DNA of 64,000 nucleotides from Lentisphaerae bacterium ADurb.Bin242 (lineage in GTDB: Bacteria; Verrucomicrobiota; Lentisphaeria; Victivallales; UBA1829). The DNA lies in the NCBI GenBank assembly GCA_002069785.1, contig MWCA01000001.1, forward strand, positions 1 through 64,000, given 5' to 3'. Below the pieces are notes generated by a model, which saw only the letters and a list, made by a program, of their open reading frames with translations, was not told the origin of the DNA and did no database searches. The position numbers and the translations under genes were made by a program. This document shows, piece by piece, positions 18,160 through 26,997 of the stretch (its first letter is position 1; each line of letters opens with the position of its first letter).

Positions 18160-18638
18160 GATGGTTCAGTAGATCCGGCTTCCCCTTGTTCCCTCTGGTT
18201 TTTCGCGGCATCGGATAATTTCTTCCGGTCGGTGGGATCGGTTATTTCAAAACGAACCGGGCCCATGAATCCCCAGAAGAAGGTGAGAAATTTGTGAAGG
18301 ATGAAAACCCGGCCTGATTTCTCGGCCGTCCAGACCGAATAATACACTTTGGAATCGCCTCTGCGAAGCGGCAGCGGCGACAGGTTGTCCGCCAGGATGG
18401 CATAACTGGCGCTTTCCGCCGACACCGAATCTTCCACTTCGGAAGGGGCGACTTTTACCAATGCTGTGAAAGGTTCAGTCAGATTCATTTTCGTGTAAGA
18501 ATAAACCCGGATGTGTCCGGGCGTGTACAGGAACAGCAATTCCAGCAGGTCATACGCGAGAAACAGGGAAAGGGTCGTTCCCAGAATCAGGAAAACGATC
18601 TTGCGGATTCTTTTCTTGTCTGATTTCGGTTCGGTCAT
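18144..18638 (-). CDS. Small single-TM protein of unknown function
   Basis: The 164-residue protein has a basic N-terminus (MTEPKSDKKRIRK), one membrane helix (~13-36), and an extracytoplasmic beta-rich domain with VRFEITDPTDRKKL near the end. I do not recognise a family. It is convergent with the VWA gene, separated by nine bases, and has its own upstream promoter. Nothing nearby suggests a partner. Confidence 0.65.
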   Translation of the reverse strand: MTEPKSDKKRIRKIVFLILGTTLSLFLAYDLLELLFLYTPGHIRVYSYTKMNLTEPFTALVKVAPSEVEDSVSAESASYAILADNLSPLPLRRGDSKVYYSVWTAEKSGRVFILHKFLTFFWGFMGPVRFEITDPTDRKKLSDAAKNQREQGEAGSTEPSRNEP

Positions 18639-18668
18639 GTTTCTTTGCTTTCGTTATAGCGTATTCCA

Positions 18669-18696
18669 AATATACTGTCCCAGTCATGATTTTCAA
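18669..18696 (-). promoter_or_regulatory. Candidate sigma-70 promoter for the small TM protein
   Basis: On the minus strand TTGAAA (18691-18696), a 16-base spacer and TATATT (18669-18674) lie ~31 bases before the ATG. Confidence 0.6.
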
Positions 18697-18811
18697 CCTT
18701 CGGAAATCAAGAGTCGCCGTTTTGCTCAACTGCTGTGCGGGGGAAGAAAAAAAGTCCCGGAAAAGGCAGGTGTTCCGAGTTTGCCGGACAGCTTTTCCGG
18801 GATGAACGGCA

Positions 18812-19858
18812 TTACGGCAGGCGCACCGTTTTTCCCGTGCGGGCGGACTCATAGGCCGCACAGATCAGCTCGACGGTTTTCACCCCTTCGATTCCCGGCG
18901 TTTCCAGCGGGCTTCCGCGGAGAACCGCGCGGACCAGTTCCGCCAGTTGGGAATGATGTCCGCTGCATGAGATCGAGGCGGGATCGCCGGCTCCTCCGCC
19001 GGGATTGCCGCCGGATCGGTTCCATTCCCGGATCGATTCGTCGTCGGGGGTTTCGTCGGCCGGATTCCAGAGAGTCAGGCAATCGTCTTCCAGGACGAAG
19101 CCGCCGCGGGTGCCGGAAAAGGTGATCTTGCGTTTGCTGCCGGGGGCGCATGCCGTACTGGATTCCAGATATCCGAGCGAGCCGTTGCGGAACCGGAGGC
19201 TCGCCATCAGGGTGTCTTCCACTTCGATGGTTTTATGAAGGCGGTTGGCGGTGTTTGCGGAAAGCTCGTCGATTTCGCCGTTGAAGTAGCGCAGGAGGTC
19301 GGCGGCATGGATGCCCTGGTTCATGAGTGCGCCTCCGCCGTCCAGCGCCCAGGTTCCGCGCCAGGGGCTTTCCGCGTAATATTCCGGTTTCCGGTACCAG
19401 CGGACCGAGGCGCCGATGAGGACCGGTTCCCCGAAACGTCCCGCCCGGACGGCCTCCCGCGCCGTGCGTGCGGCGGCGGAATATCGTGCGGGAAAAACGG
19501 GCGAAAGCAGAACGTTGTTTTTTATACATTCGTTATGGATTTCACGCGCTTTTTCCAGTGTGGTTTCCAATGGTTTTTCGCAGAAGATGTGCTTGCGGGC
19601 GCGGGCGGCGGGAACCGCGATGCAGCCGTGAAGCCCGCTGGGCGTGGCGACACAAACGATGTCGATGTCCGAACCAAGGAAATCCTCGAGGGATTCCGCG
19701 GCGCGGCAGTTGAACTTTTCGGCAAACGCGCGGGCGCGGGCAACGTCTTTATCGTACACCCGTTCCAATCCTGCGTGTTCGATCAGACGGATCGCCTCCG
19801 CGTGAAAGGCGGCGACCATGCCGGTTCCGGCGATTCCGATTTTGACCTTGTCCTTCAT
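18812..19858 (-). CDS. Gfo/Idh/MocA-family oxidoreductase
   Basis: The 348-residue protein starts MKDKVKIGIAGTGMVAAFHAE, a Rossmann NAD(P) site with GxGxxxxxH, and contains the family motif FCEKPLETT (~90) with the conserved E-K-P. The second half is the typical beta-sheet domain with GGGALMNQGIHAADLL. Such enzymes oxidise or reduce sugars, inositols and amino-sugar derivatives. The ATG at 19858 is chosen because it overlaps the upstream gene's stop (ATGA); the open frame extends further 5' only as a shadow. It is the last gene of the eight-gene operon beginning at 26936. The substrate is not predictable from sequence. Confidence 0.92.
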   Translation of the reverse strand: MKDKVKIGIAGTGMVAAFHAEAIRLIEHAGLERVYDKDVARARAFAEKFNCRAAESLEDFLGSDIDIVCVATPSGLHGCIAVPAARARKHIFCEKPLETTLEKAREIHNECIKNNVLLSPVFPARYSAAARTAREAVRAGRFGEPVLIGASVRWYRKPEYYAESPWRGTWALDGGGALMNQGIHAADLLRYFNGEIDELSANTANRLHKTIEVEDTLMASLRFRNGSLGYLESSTACAPGSKRKITFSGTRGGFVLEDDCLTLWNPADETPDDESIREWNRSGGNPGGGAGDPASISCSGHHSQLAELVRAVLRGSPLETPGIEGVKTVELICAAYESARTGKTVRLP

Positions 19859-20733
19859 GCTCCCGCCGTCAGTTTTTCCGCATTGAGCGCATAGATTTTC
19901 CGGAGGACGCTTTCCGGCAGACCGAGGGAGTTGAGGAACTCCTGATGCTGGTTGTCGAAATAGTCGCGTGCGTAGAGGACGCGGTCCTGATATTCGGTCA
20001 GGAACTTCCGTGCGAAATCGGGATCGCGTTTCAGGGCGCGGCAGCCGGAGCCCGCCGAAATGTCGCAGTAGAGGTTGGGGTATTTTTCGAGAAGCTCGAC
20101 CGTGCGTCCGCCGGGGAGAACCGGGGCGTTGTCGGGCGGATATTGGATGGTTTTGTAAAGGTCGTCGCCTGAGATATGAATCCAGAAACCGGGCGCGTGT
20201 CCGAGGAAACGGGTGTCGGGACACGCCTGAAGAAGGCGTTCAAGGGAATCGATGGTGCCGCCCCACCATTCGGTCCAGGGATCGGAGGAGGTTTTGCGGA
20301 AATCATACTGGAGATGGAAGGTTACGGGCATTCCGAGTTCCCCGGCCAGGCGGAACAGCAGAATGACGTCCGGATCGTCGTACATCATGCGGCATTTGAA
20401 CTCGCCGCAAACTTGTGCGCCGTATATCTCGTGCGCCGCCTGAAGGCGTTTGGCGGCGTCGGGTTTGCGCGGATCGGGACAGTAGCCGAGAACGAAGCGT
20501 TCCGGAGCGCGTTCTTTGTAGGAGAGACAGCGCGTGAACGGAATGGGGCCTTCCCTGCTGCCGAGAACTTCGGACGGAATGACCTGCGCATACTCCGGAC
20601 TGTATTCATGCGGACCGCATTCCCAGCTCAGAATCCAGGTTTTTTCGATTCCGTAACGGTCCATGTTGGCCAGGAACTTGTCGAGGTTGTGGCTGTGCCA
20701 GTCCGGATGATTGTGCGCATCGATGATTTTCAT
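19855..20733 (-). CDS. Amidohydrolase family 2 protein (diverged paralogue)
   Basis: The 292-residue TIM-barrel hydrolase has the metal motif H-x-H as AHNHP (7-9), a mid-barrel His in VTFHLQYD (~140), His in FLGHAPGFW (~178) and a late Asp in LYARDYFD (~262). Those residues match PF04909-type hydrolases and decarboxylases. It is clearly related to, but more diverged than, the two tandem amidohydrolases upstream in the operon. Its stop overlaps the Gfo/Idh start by four bases. It probably acts on a pathway intermediate in the cytoplasm; hydrolysis versus decarboxylation cannot be decided. Confidence 0.88.
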   Translation of the reverse strand: MKIIDAHNHPDWHSHNLDKFLANMDRYGIEKTWILSWECGPHEYSPEYAQVIPSEVLGSREGPIPFTRCLSYKERAPERFVLGYCPDPRKPDAAKRLQAAHEIYGAQVCGEFKCRMMYDDPDVILLFRLAGELGMPVTFHLQYDFRKTSSDPWTEWWGGTIDSLERLLQACPDTRFLGHAPGFWIHISGDDLYKTIQYPPDNAPVLPGGRTVELLEKYPNLYCDISAGSGCRALKRDPDFARKFLTEYQDRVLYARDYFDNQHQEFLNSLGLPESVLRKIYALNAEKLTAGA

Positions 20734-20766
20734 ATTCGGATTCCTCTTTCGAGTAAAGATTTTTCG

Positions 20767-22008
20767 TCAGACGGCATAAGCCGAATCGACTTTCCGGAAA
20801 GCCTCCATGATCGCGTCGGCTTCTTTCCCGCCCCAGCTTTCCAGAATGAACAGAATGAAATGCGTGTCCATGGACTGATGCACGTTCGGAAGCTGGAATG
20901 AGCGGGAACGGTCGCCCTTGTAGCAGGGATTGTTCCACGGATGCTTGTTGGCATGTTCCCGGTACCAGTCCAGGGAAGTCGGAACCGCGAAAGAATAATC
21001 CGGGTTGATGATGAGTCCCTCGGCGGCGAGTGCGGCGCAATAATCGGCTTTGGAAGCCGACGATTTTTCCGGATGGAAGCGGAGCCGCCACCACCAGTAG
21101 GAATGCTGTGCGCCGGGAATCACTTCGGGGATGGAGACCGCATGGAGCCGGTCCATTCCGCGCTCTTTGAGCATGGCGGCGAAACGGCGGCGCGCTCCCA
21201 CGATCTCCGGCAGTTTTTTGAGCTGGGCGCGTCCGATGGCCGCCCCGAGTTCATCCAGATTGCAGTTCAGGGCGGGGATCACGTTGCCGTGGACATTGTT
21301 CAATCCGAACGGTTTTCCGCGGTCGGCCGCGCGGCGTTCGCGCCAGTAAAGCTCTTCGGTTTTGGAGAAGACCGCGCCGCCCTGTCCGCCGGTGCAGAAG
21401 TGTTTGCCGAACATGAGGGAAAAAGCGCCGTAGGTTCCGAACGTGCCGACGAATTGGCCGTCGATCGTGGCCGCGTGGGACTGGGCGCAGTCCTCCACCA
21501 CGGCGAGCGAGTGCTTGTCTGCGACTTTCATGATCTCCCTCATGTCCGCGGGTTCTCCGCCGATGTGCGGAACCACGATCGCCCGCGTTTCCGGCGTGAT
21601 GACTTCTTCGATCTGGGCCGCGCCGGTATTGAAGGAGCCGGGAGCGGCGTCCGCCGTGACCGGAATGCAATTGAGCATGACGATCGGCATGATGCCGCCG
21701 GGATCGGTCACCGGGCCGACCACGACCTCCGAGAAGGGTGGCAGTTCCAGCGCCCGGAGCGCCACGAAGACCGCGTTGGTGCCGGAGTTGACGCCGTCGG
21801 CAAATCCGCCGCCGAGAAATTGAGCGAACTCTTTCCCGAAGGCTTCCTCCTCCGGGCCGTTGTAGCCGAAGGCGTTTCCGGTCCGGATGGATTCATCGAA
21901 AAGGGCATCCGCCGCGGCTTTTTCCTCCGCGCCGAAGTGAAAACGGCTTTTGAGCGGAAAGTTCACGGCTTTGGGGCCGCCGTTGACGGCCAGTTTTTCT
22001 GTTTTCAT
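20767..22008 (-). CDS. DegT/DnrJ/EryC1-family PLP aminotransferase
   Basis: The 413-residue protein starts MKTEKLAVNGGPKAVN, the GGPK opening of AHBA-synthase-like DegT enzymes. It has an SGTNAVF phosphate-binding region, the cofactor Asp in VVEDCAQSH, and the Schiff-base Lys in FGKHFCTGGQGG. DegT enzymes transaminate keto-sugars or cyclitols. The ATG at 22008 is chosen over an upstream in-frame ATG because it sits six bases after AAGGA and overlaps the previous gene's stop as TAATG. It is the second DegT enzyme of the operon and only distantly similar to the first, so two distinct amination steps are likely. Confidence 0.92.
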   Translation of the reverse strand: MKTEKLAVNGGPKAVNFPLKSRFHFGAEEKAAADALFDESIRTGNAFGYNGPEEEAFGKEFAQFLGGGFADGVNSGTNAVFVALRALELPPFSEVVVGPVTDPGGIMPIVMLNCIPVTADAAPGSFNTGAAQIEEVITPETRAIVVPHIGGEPADMREIMKVADKHSLAVVEDCAQSHAATIDGQFVGTFGTYGAFSLMFGKHFCTGGQGGAVFSKTEELYWRERRAADRGKPFGLNNVHGNVIPALNCNLDELGAAIGRAQLKKLPEIVGARRRFAAMLKERGMDRLHAVSIPEVIPGAQHSYWWWRLRFHPEKSSASKADYCAALAAEGLIINPDYSFAVPTSLDWYREHANKHPWNNPCYKGDRSRSFQLPNVHQSMDTHFILFILESWGGKEADAIMEAFRKVDSAYAV

Positions 22009-22886
22009 TATTTTTCCTTCCATGAGAATAAATTTATAGATTCGAGCGGCCGGCTCCAGTCGATTTGCAGGAGTTTTCCGCCGCAGTCGATTTCCACTTT
22101 GGTTCCCGCAAGAAAATCATCCGTGCGGGGATTCGAAAAGGTCCGGAGCGCATCTGGGATCATGGCCTTGTAGGCGTTGAGCTTGGTGATGGCTGGCTCC
22201 AGGGAATGAAGGCCGCCTTCGTAGTATTTTGCCGTGACCGTTTTGCCGAGGGATTTCAGACGCGCCTCCAGCGGCCGCGCATGAGTGTCGCAGGAGACGT
22301 TTTCATCGGCCGTGCCGTGTTCCATGAAAATCGGGCACCGGATGAGGTGCGCGTGTTCGGTGACGTTCCGCACGGACAGCTCTTCTCCGGTGAAGGTCCG
22401 CCCGGCAATCGCGATCTTGGGGTCGTCCAGATGCGTCATTGCCGCCGAGGAATAGGTGAAGGCAAAGGTGTCCGGCGCGAAAATCGAACTCAACAGGACG
22501 ATGTGTCCGCCCTGGCTCCCTCCGTAGCTGAAGATCCGTTTCCGGTTGACCCCCCGATACAGTTCCAGCGTCTTGCGCAGGGAATTGAGGCAGTCGAAGA
22601 CCTGCATGAAACCGGCGTCATACGGCACGTCCCAGCCGCTGCCGCGCAGCGGATCGAAATCGTAGCCGCTCTGGCGGTATTCGGACGCAACGCAGACCAG
22701 GTTGAACGTTTCGGCGGTGAACTCCATTTTGTCCTGATGCTGGAAACGGTTTCCGCCCCATCCGTGACAGAACAGCATCACGCCGGTGTTTTCATCCGGA
22801 TTGTCCGGCGCAATCACCAGCGCGGTGACCGGCTTCGGATAGGAAGCCGTATTGACGGAATGAAATGTGAACTCGAACCGTTTCAT
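22008..22886 (-). CDS. Alpha/beta hydrolase (prolyl-oligopeptidase-like fold)
   Basis: The 292-residue protein begins MKRFEFTFHSVNT and has VMLFCHGWGGNRF (oxyanion region, ~45), the nucleophile elbow SYGGSQGGHIV (~140), an acidic residue in FMEHGTADENV and a late His in GGLHSLEP. This is a standard Ser-His-Asp hydrolase without signal peptide. The start at 22886 overlaps the upstream amidohydrolase stop (ATGA) and its own stop overlaps the DegT start (TAATG). A 24-codon relic of a second copy lies at 23780-23854. It probably cleaves an ester or amide intermediate. Confidence 0.88.
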   Translation of the reverse strand: MKRFEFTFHSVNTASYPKPVTALVIAPDNPDENTGVMLFCHGWGGNRFQHQDKMEFTAETFNLVCVASEYRQSGYDFDPLRGSGWDVPYDAGFMQVFDCLNSLRKTLELYRGVNRKRIFSYGGSQGGHIVLLSSIFAPDTFAFTYSSAAMTHLDDPKIAIAGRTFTGEELSVRNVTEHAHLIRCPIFMEHGTADENVSCDTHARPLEARLKSLGKTVTAKYYEGGLHSLEPAITKLNAYKAMIPDALRTFSNPRTDDFLAGTKVEIDCGGKLLQIDWSRPLESINLFSWKEK

Positions 22887-23764
22887 TTTTCCAGCTCCAG
22901 AATGCGGATGGCGTTTTCCCGGGCGACTTTCCGGAACACTTCTTCGGAGATCTCTCCGGTTTTTCGCAGATCGAGCAGAAAATCGACCAGCGGAGTCGGC
23001 GTATCCGGCGCACAAATATCGGTTCCGAAGAAAAGACGGTCCTGAAACTCGTTCAGAAACTTGACCGCATGTGCGCGGTCCCGTTTGAGCGCATTGCAAC
23101 CGGACCCCGCGGAAAGGTCACCGTACAGATTTCCGTATTTCCGCATCAGCTTCGGGATGCGTCCTTCCGTGACTTTTCCCGCCGGGTAGCCGAAGCGGTC
23201 GTCGATGGTCCGGATGGTGCTGATTTCCGCCCAGAAAGTCTGGGAATGGCCGAAGAACTTGAGCCTCGGAAAACGTTTCAGGGATTCTTCGAGCTGGGGA
23301 AGCCCCTGGTCGTCGACCAGTCCGTAAGAATATCCCTCGAAGGGAGAAATATGGAAGGTCAGCGGCAGGCCGGCTTCCTCGGCGGCGTGAAACAGGTTCT
23401 GAACCCGCGGGTCCAGGAAGGGAAGATTCGCGCAGACTTCGCCGATCCCTTTGCAGCCCTTGTCCCGATAATACCGGAGGATGTCCCCCAGGGGCGCCCG
23501 CCAGGAATTGTGGCAGGCGCGGGGGTCGACATTGCAGAACGGAATGAAGCGTCCCGGGAAATTCCGCGCCATGCGAAGGACTTCTTCATTCGACTGGCAG
23601 CATCCGGGAACATTCTCCACATTGCCGAGCGGGAGCACGACGCCGCGCTCGATTCCGACCGCGTCATAACGCCGGATCAGCTGTTGCGGAAGAGCGAAGG
23701 TCTGTTTTCCGTACACCGGATAGACTTCCTCTTCCACCATGTGAACATGAATATCAATCAACAT
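22883..23764 (-). CDS. Amidohydrolase family 2 protein (tandem copy B)
   Basis: The 293-residue TIM-barrel enzyme has metal motif IHVHM (5-7), GIGEVCAN with a Glu ligand (~108), FHISPF (~138), FFGHSQTFW (~172) and FFGTDICAP with the catalytic Asp (~250). It is highly similar over its full length to the next gene upstream, with shared blocks such as RDKGCKG and DLSAGSGCNALKRDR, so the two are a tandem duplicate. An upstream GGAG sits about seven bases before the start. It is followed without gap by the alpha/beta hydrolase. Confidence 0.9.
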   Translation of the reverse strand: MLIDIHVHMVEEEVYPVYGKQTFALPQQLIRRYDAVGIERGVVLPLGNVENVPGCCQSNEEVLRMARNFPGRFIPFCNVDPRACHNSWRAPLGDILRYYRDKGCKGIGEVCANLPFLDPRVQNLFHAAEEAGLPLTFHISPFEGYSYGLVDDQGLPQLEESLKRFPRLKFFGHSQTFWAEISTIRTIDDRFGYPAGKVTEGRIPKLMRKYGNLYGDLSAGSGCNALKRDRAHAVKFLNEFQDRLFFGTDICAPDTPTPLVDFLLDLRKTGEISEEVFRKVARENAIRILELEK

Positions 23765-23779
23765 GAGGAGACTCCGTGT

Positions 23780-23854
23780 TCATCTTTCCGGTTTGTCCGG
23801 CGCGGCGACCGGCTTTGGACAAGGGGTTGCAAATGTGAAATCGATGCGTTTCAT
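23780..23854 (-). pseudogene. 24-codon relic of a duplicated alpha/beta hydrolase gene
   Basis: This tiny frame begins MKRIDFTF and continues CPKPVAAPDKPER, matching the start of the intact hydrolase at 22886 (MKRFEFTF, YPKPV, APDNPDE) with internal deletions. The DNA on both sides also matches: its start overlaps the upstream amidohydrolase stop by ATGA exactly as in the intact copy. The most economical explanation is duplication of an amidohydrolase-hydrolase pair followed by loss of almost all of one hydrolase copy. Confidence 0.8.
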
Positions 23855-24744
23855 TTTTCCAGCTCCAGAATGCGGACAGCGTTTTCCCGTGCGATTTTCT
23901 GAAAGACCGTCTCGGAAATTTCACCGGTTTTGCGCAGATCGAGCAGAAATTCAGCCAGCGGCCGGAGCGTGGGCATGGTCGGCTGGCAGATGTCCGTTCC
24001 GAAGAAAAGGCGGTCCTGGAATTCGTTCAGGAAAGCGACGGCATTTTTGCGGTCCCGTTTGAGCGCATTGCAGCCGCTGCCGGCCGAAAGGTCGCCGTAC
24101 AGGTTCGGATACTTGCGCATGAGTTCGGGCACGCGTCCCTGTTTTGGAACGGGACCCTTCGGATAGCCGAAACGGTCGTCGATACAGGAAATCTCGCCCA
24201 TTTCGCACCAGAAGGTCTGGGAATGACCGAAAAATTGGAGCTTCGGAAAACGCTTCAGGGATTCTTCGAGCTGGGGAAGTCCGGAATCGTCGACCAGTCC
24301 GTAGGAATACCCGACATAAGGCGAGAGGTGGAAGATAAGCGGCAATCCGGCGATTTCGGCGCAGCGGAACAAATTCTGCACCTTCGGATCGAGGATCGGC
24401 AGATTCGCGCAGACTTCGCCGACGCCCTTGCAGCCTTTGTCCCGGTAATATTCGAGCAGTTTGTCCAGCGGCGCGTTCCAGGAATTGGTCATGGCGCGGG
24501 GATCGACGTTGCAGAACGGAATGAAGCGCCCGTGGTATTTTTCCGCAAGTTCAAGAACCTCCTCGTTGGATTGAGGAATGTAGGCGCATTCGGGATTGCA
24601 TCCGGGCAGCAGACACGCCCGTTCGATTCCAAGTTCATCATAGGCTTTCAGAAGCTGTTCCGGACTTGCATAGGTCTGGTTGTCTCCGGTGATCCGCGGC
24701 ATTCCCGCGATTCTCCTTGTATGAACGTGAATATCAATAAACAT
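23851..24744 (-). CDS. Amidohydrolase family 2 protein (tandem copy A)
   Basis: The 297-residue enzyme has the same active-site layout as its downstream tandem copy: IHVHT (5-7), GVGEVCANLP (~112), FHLSPYVGYSYGLVDD (~140), FFGHSQTFWCE (~175) and FFGTDICQP (~250). The copies differ mainly near the N-terminus (residues 10-55), the region that commonly shapes the substrate pocket in this family, so they may have diverged in specificity. It follows the D-aminopeptidase homologue by 15 bases. Confidence 0.9.
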   Translation of the reverse strand: MFIDIHVHTRRIAGMPRITGDNQTYASPEQLLKAYDELGIERACLLPGCNPECAYIPQSNEEVLELAEKYHGRFIPFCNVDPRAMTNSWNAPLDKLLEYYRDKGCKGVGEVCANLPILDPKVQNLFRCAEIAGLPLIFHLSPYVGYSYGLVDDSGLPQLEESLKRFPKLQFFGHSQTFWCEMGEISCIDDRFGYPKGPVPKQGRVPELMRKYPNLYGDLSAGSGCNALKRDRKNAVAFLNEFQDRLFFGTDICQPTMPTLRPLAEFLLDLRKTGEISETVFQKIARENAVRILELEK

Positions 24745-24759
24745 GATGCAGCTCCTTGC

Positions 24760-25614
24760 TCATCTTTTTTTGTTGTAATCGCGCGTGATTCCGTATTTCC
24801 GGTTGTGAAGTCCGGGCGCCCACCCGTGCATTTGTGCATACAAATCCATGAAGTCGTCGCTGCGGAGGATCACGGTCTGGCAATCGACCCGTTCCGCGCC
24901 GCGTTTTTCGAACTCGTCGGCGGAATTCGGACACATGAACCGGTATTCGAGTTCAAAGGAGGCGGACATTTCCGGAACCGGGATGTTCCGCCTGTTTTTC
25001 AACGCCCTTTCCGCCATCTCCGTCAATTCTTTCCGCACGGAAAGCGGATTCCGGTTGATGACGGTGTAGCGCGAAACCGCGTCCTTGGTGGAAACCGTCT
25101 CCCCTTTCTCTCCGAGGAAGTCCAGAGCTTCGGCGCAGGCCGCCCGGTCGCCGGACACCAGGATCGTCGGCACCCGAAAGTAGGCGGCGTGAAGAACCTG
25201 CATCCCGATTTCCCCGATCCGTTTGCCGTTGAGCCGCATTCCCGCGATTCCGTGACTCGAGAAGGTATGATTCAGGTAAGCGCTGTTTTCGCCCTGGAAC
25301 GCGTGGGCCCCGAGCTGGACGGCGGCGTCGTAGGAGGCGTCCAGGAAATTCGTCCGGAGAATGGGCGCGCCGATGGTGGCGAGCGATGCCGCCGGGTGAA
25401 GCATCGTGATGTCGATGCTGTTGCTGCCGCCGTGTCCGTCCCATACAACGATTTCGTCGGCTCCGGCCCGGACCAGTCCTTCCACACAGGCGTTGACTTC
25501 CTCCGTGAGGAGCCGTCCGGCGGTGGCTTCATTGATGATTTTGTTGCCGATGGAGTCGGCCCGCCCGTTGACTCCGCTGGGTCCTTCCAGGTCAGTCATG
25601 ATATAGACTTTCAT
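24760..25614 (-). CDS. M55-family D-aminopeptidase homologue (DppA-like)
   Basis: The 284-residue protein starts MKVYIMTDLEGPSG, the M55 opening with Asp 8 and Glu 10. His 61 in WDGHGG, His 104 in LGAH and Glu 135 in RIGEIGM fit the remaining zinc ligands of Bacillus DppA, and VSGDRAA corresponds to the conserved GD segment. M55 enzymes form decameric rings and release D-amino acids. Here it is embedded in a sugar- or cyclitol-type operon without dpp transport genes, so a different D-configured or amide substrate is plausible. Confidence 0.88.
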   Translation of the reverse strand: MKVYIMTDLEGPSGVNGRADSIGNKIINEATAGRLLTEEVNACVEGLVRAGADEIVVWDGHGGSNSIDITMLHPAASLATIGAPILRTNFLDASYDAAVQLGAHAFQGENSAYLNHTFSSHGIAGMRLNGKRIGEIGMQVLHAAYFRVPTILVSGDRAACAEALDFLGEKGETVSTKDAVSRYTVINRNPLSVRKELTEMAERALKNRRNIPVPEMSASFELEYRFMCPNSADEFEKRGAERVDCQTVILRSDDFMDLYAQMHGWAPGLHNRKYGITRDYNKKR

Positions 25615-25643
25615 GACAATCGCTCCTTGTTTTGAGGTGTGTT

Positions 25644-26936
25644 TCAGTGCAATGCACCGATCTGGGATGTCACTTTCCGGAATGCCTCAATATAACGGTC
25701 GATCTCGGGAATGTCAAAGTGTTTGAACCAGGGAATGGAAATCAGTTTCCCGGCAATCGCCTCGCTGACGGGAAGCGAACCGGGCCCCTGGCGCACGTCG
25801 CGCTGTCCGAAGGCAAGAGCCGTGGGACGCCCCTGCCGGAAAAAGTCGAGGCGATGGAAATAGTTATGGAGATGGAGCGGCGCGTTGCAGCCCGGATGAC
25901 AGGAGACTCCTTCGGCGCGCAAGGCTTCGGTGAACCGTTCCACGGAAACTCCGTCCAGCCGGGAGGCATCGTAGTGACAGTGGCTGGCATACCAGCCGCC
26001 GTTCGTGATGCCGGAGCCTTTGGGATACCGGACGACACACAGCCCCGGGAGCCGGTCGATCGCATCGGAAAAGTAAGTCATGGCCCGGTCGATTTCCGCG
26101 ATACGTTCCGGATAATACTTGAGCTGGACGCGTCCCATCGCCGAACAGGTCTGGTTCATCCGGTGCTTCACCGCGCCGATGGGAAGGCCGCGGAAGGGAA
26201 CCAGATCGTCCTGCGTGACCTGGGCGTCCACGGGATTGTAGTTGCTCGGCGCGCCGGTGCGTTCGTAGTGGCCGTAAGCGACGCAGCGTTCATAGAGCAC
26301 GCGGTCGTCGGTCGTAATCATTCCGGCTTCGCCGACGGCGAAGGATTTGCCGGACATCATGCTGGCTCCGGCGATGTCGCCGAGAGCTCCGCACATTTTA
26401 CCCTTGTACATGGCTCCGTGCGCGTGGGAGTTGTCTTCGATTACCTTGAGCCCGTGTTTCCGGGCGATCGGCAGAATCGCGTCGTAGTCGGCCGGAACGC
26501 CGCCGTAATTCACCATCAGGATCGCTTTGGTACGGGGACCGATCCGGTGTTCGATGTCCTTCGGATCGATGCACAGCGTGAACGGATCGATGTCCGCGAA
26601 ATTCACCGTGCCCCCGAGCTGGAGCACCGAGGCGCAGGAGGCCCAGTAGGTGATGCTCGGACAGATCACCTCGTCGCCGGCGCCCACGCCGCACGCCCAG
26701 AAAGCCGCCGCGAGGGCCGCGGTTCCGTTGCAGGTCCCGAGGGCGTATTTCACTCCGTTCCATGCCGCATATTCCGCCTCGAATTTCTTGGTGATTTCCG
26801 TTCCGCTCATGCCCCCCGCACGCAGAACTTCCGTGACCGCCTGAATGTCTTCTTCCGTAACGATCGGCCAGTGGAACAATTCTTCTTTGGTTTTTTCTAT
26901 CGTCTTCGGACCTCCGAACAAAGCCAGCTTTTCCAT
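25644..26936 (-). CDS. DegT/DnrJ/EryC1-family PLP aminotransferase (operon leader)
   Basis: The 430-residue protein starts MEKLALFGGPKTIEK with GGGAG-like GGGAG spacing replaced by a clear GGGAG-free GGGAG-type site: the sequence GGGAG lies seven bases before the ATG on the minus strand. It has the DegT motifs GTCNGTAALAAAF, the cofactor Asp in VIEDNSHAHG and the Schiff-base Lys in MMSGKSFAVGEAG. It is the first gene of the eight-gene operon and differs from the second DegT gene. A promoter and direct repeats lie just upstream. Related enzymes aminate keto-sugars, deoxy-scyllo-inosose or aminoshikimate-type compounds; the actual substrate is unknown. Confidence 0.92.
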   Translation of the reverse strand: MEKLALFGGPKTIEKTKEELFHWPIVTEEDIQAVTEVLRAGGMSGTEITKKFEAEYAAWNGVKYALGTCNGTAALAAAFWACGVGAGDEVICPSITYWASCASVLQLGGTVNFADIDPFTLCIDPKDIEHRIGPRTKAILMVNYGGVPADYDAILPIARKHGLKVIEDNSHAHGAMYKGKMCGALGDIAGASMMSGKSFAVGEAGMITTDDRVLYERCVAYGHYERTGAPSNYNPVDAQVTQDDLVPFRGLPIGAVKHRMNQTCSAMGRVQLKYYPERIAEIDRAMTYFSDAIDRLPGLCVVRYPKGSGITNGGWYASHCHYDASRLDGVSVERFTEALRAEGVSCHPGCNAPLHLHNYFHRLDFFRQGRPTALAFGQRDVRQGPGSLPVSEAIAGKLISIPWFKHFDIPEIDRYIEAFRKVTSQIGALH

Positions 26937-26970
26937 TTGTCGACTCCCGGTTCCTGTTTTATTGATCCTC

Positions 26971-26995
26971 TGGTTAATAATTATCCATTGGTTAA
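26971..26995 (-). promoter_or_regulatory. Direct repeats, possible operator of the amidohydrolase/DegT operon
   Basis: TGGTTAA occurs at 26971-26977 and 26989-26995 (TTAACCA on the coding strand), exactly 18 bases apart, immediately downstream of the -10 element and covering the expected transcription start. That placement suits a repressor site. Confidence 0.45.
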
Positions 26996-26997
26996 GT

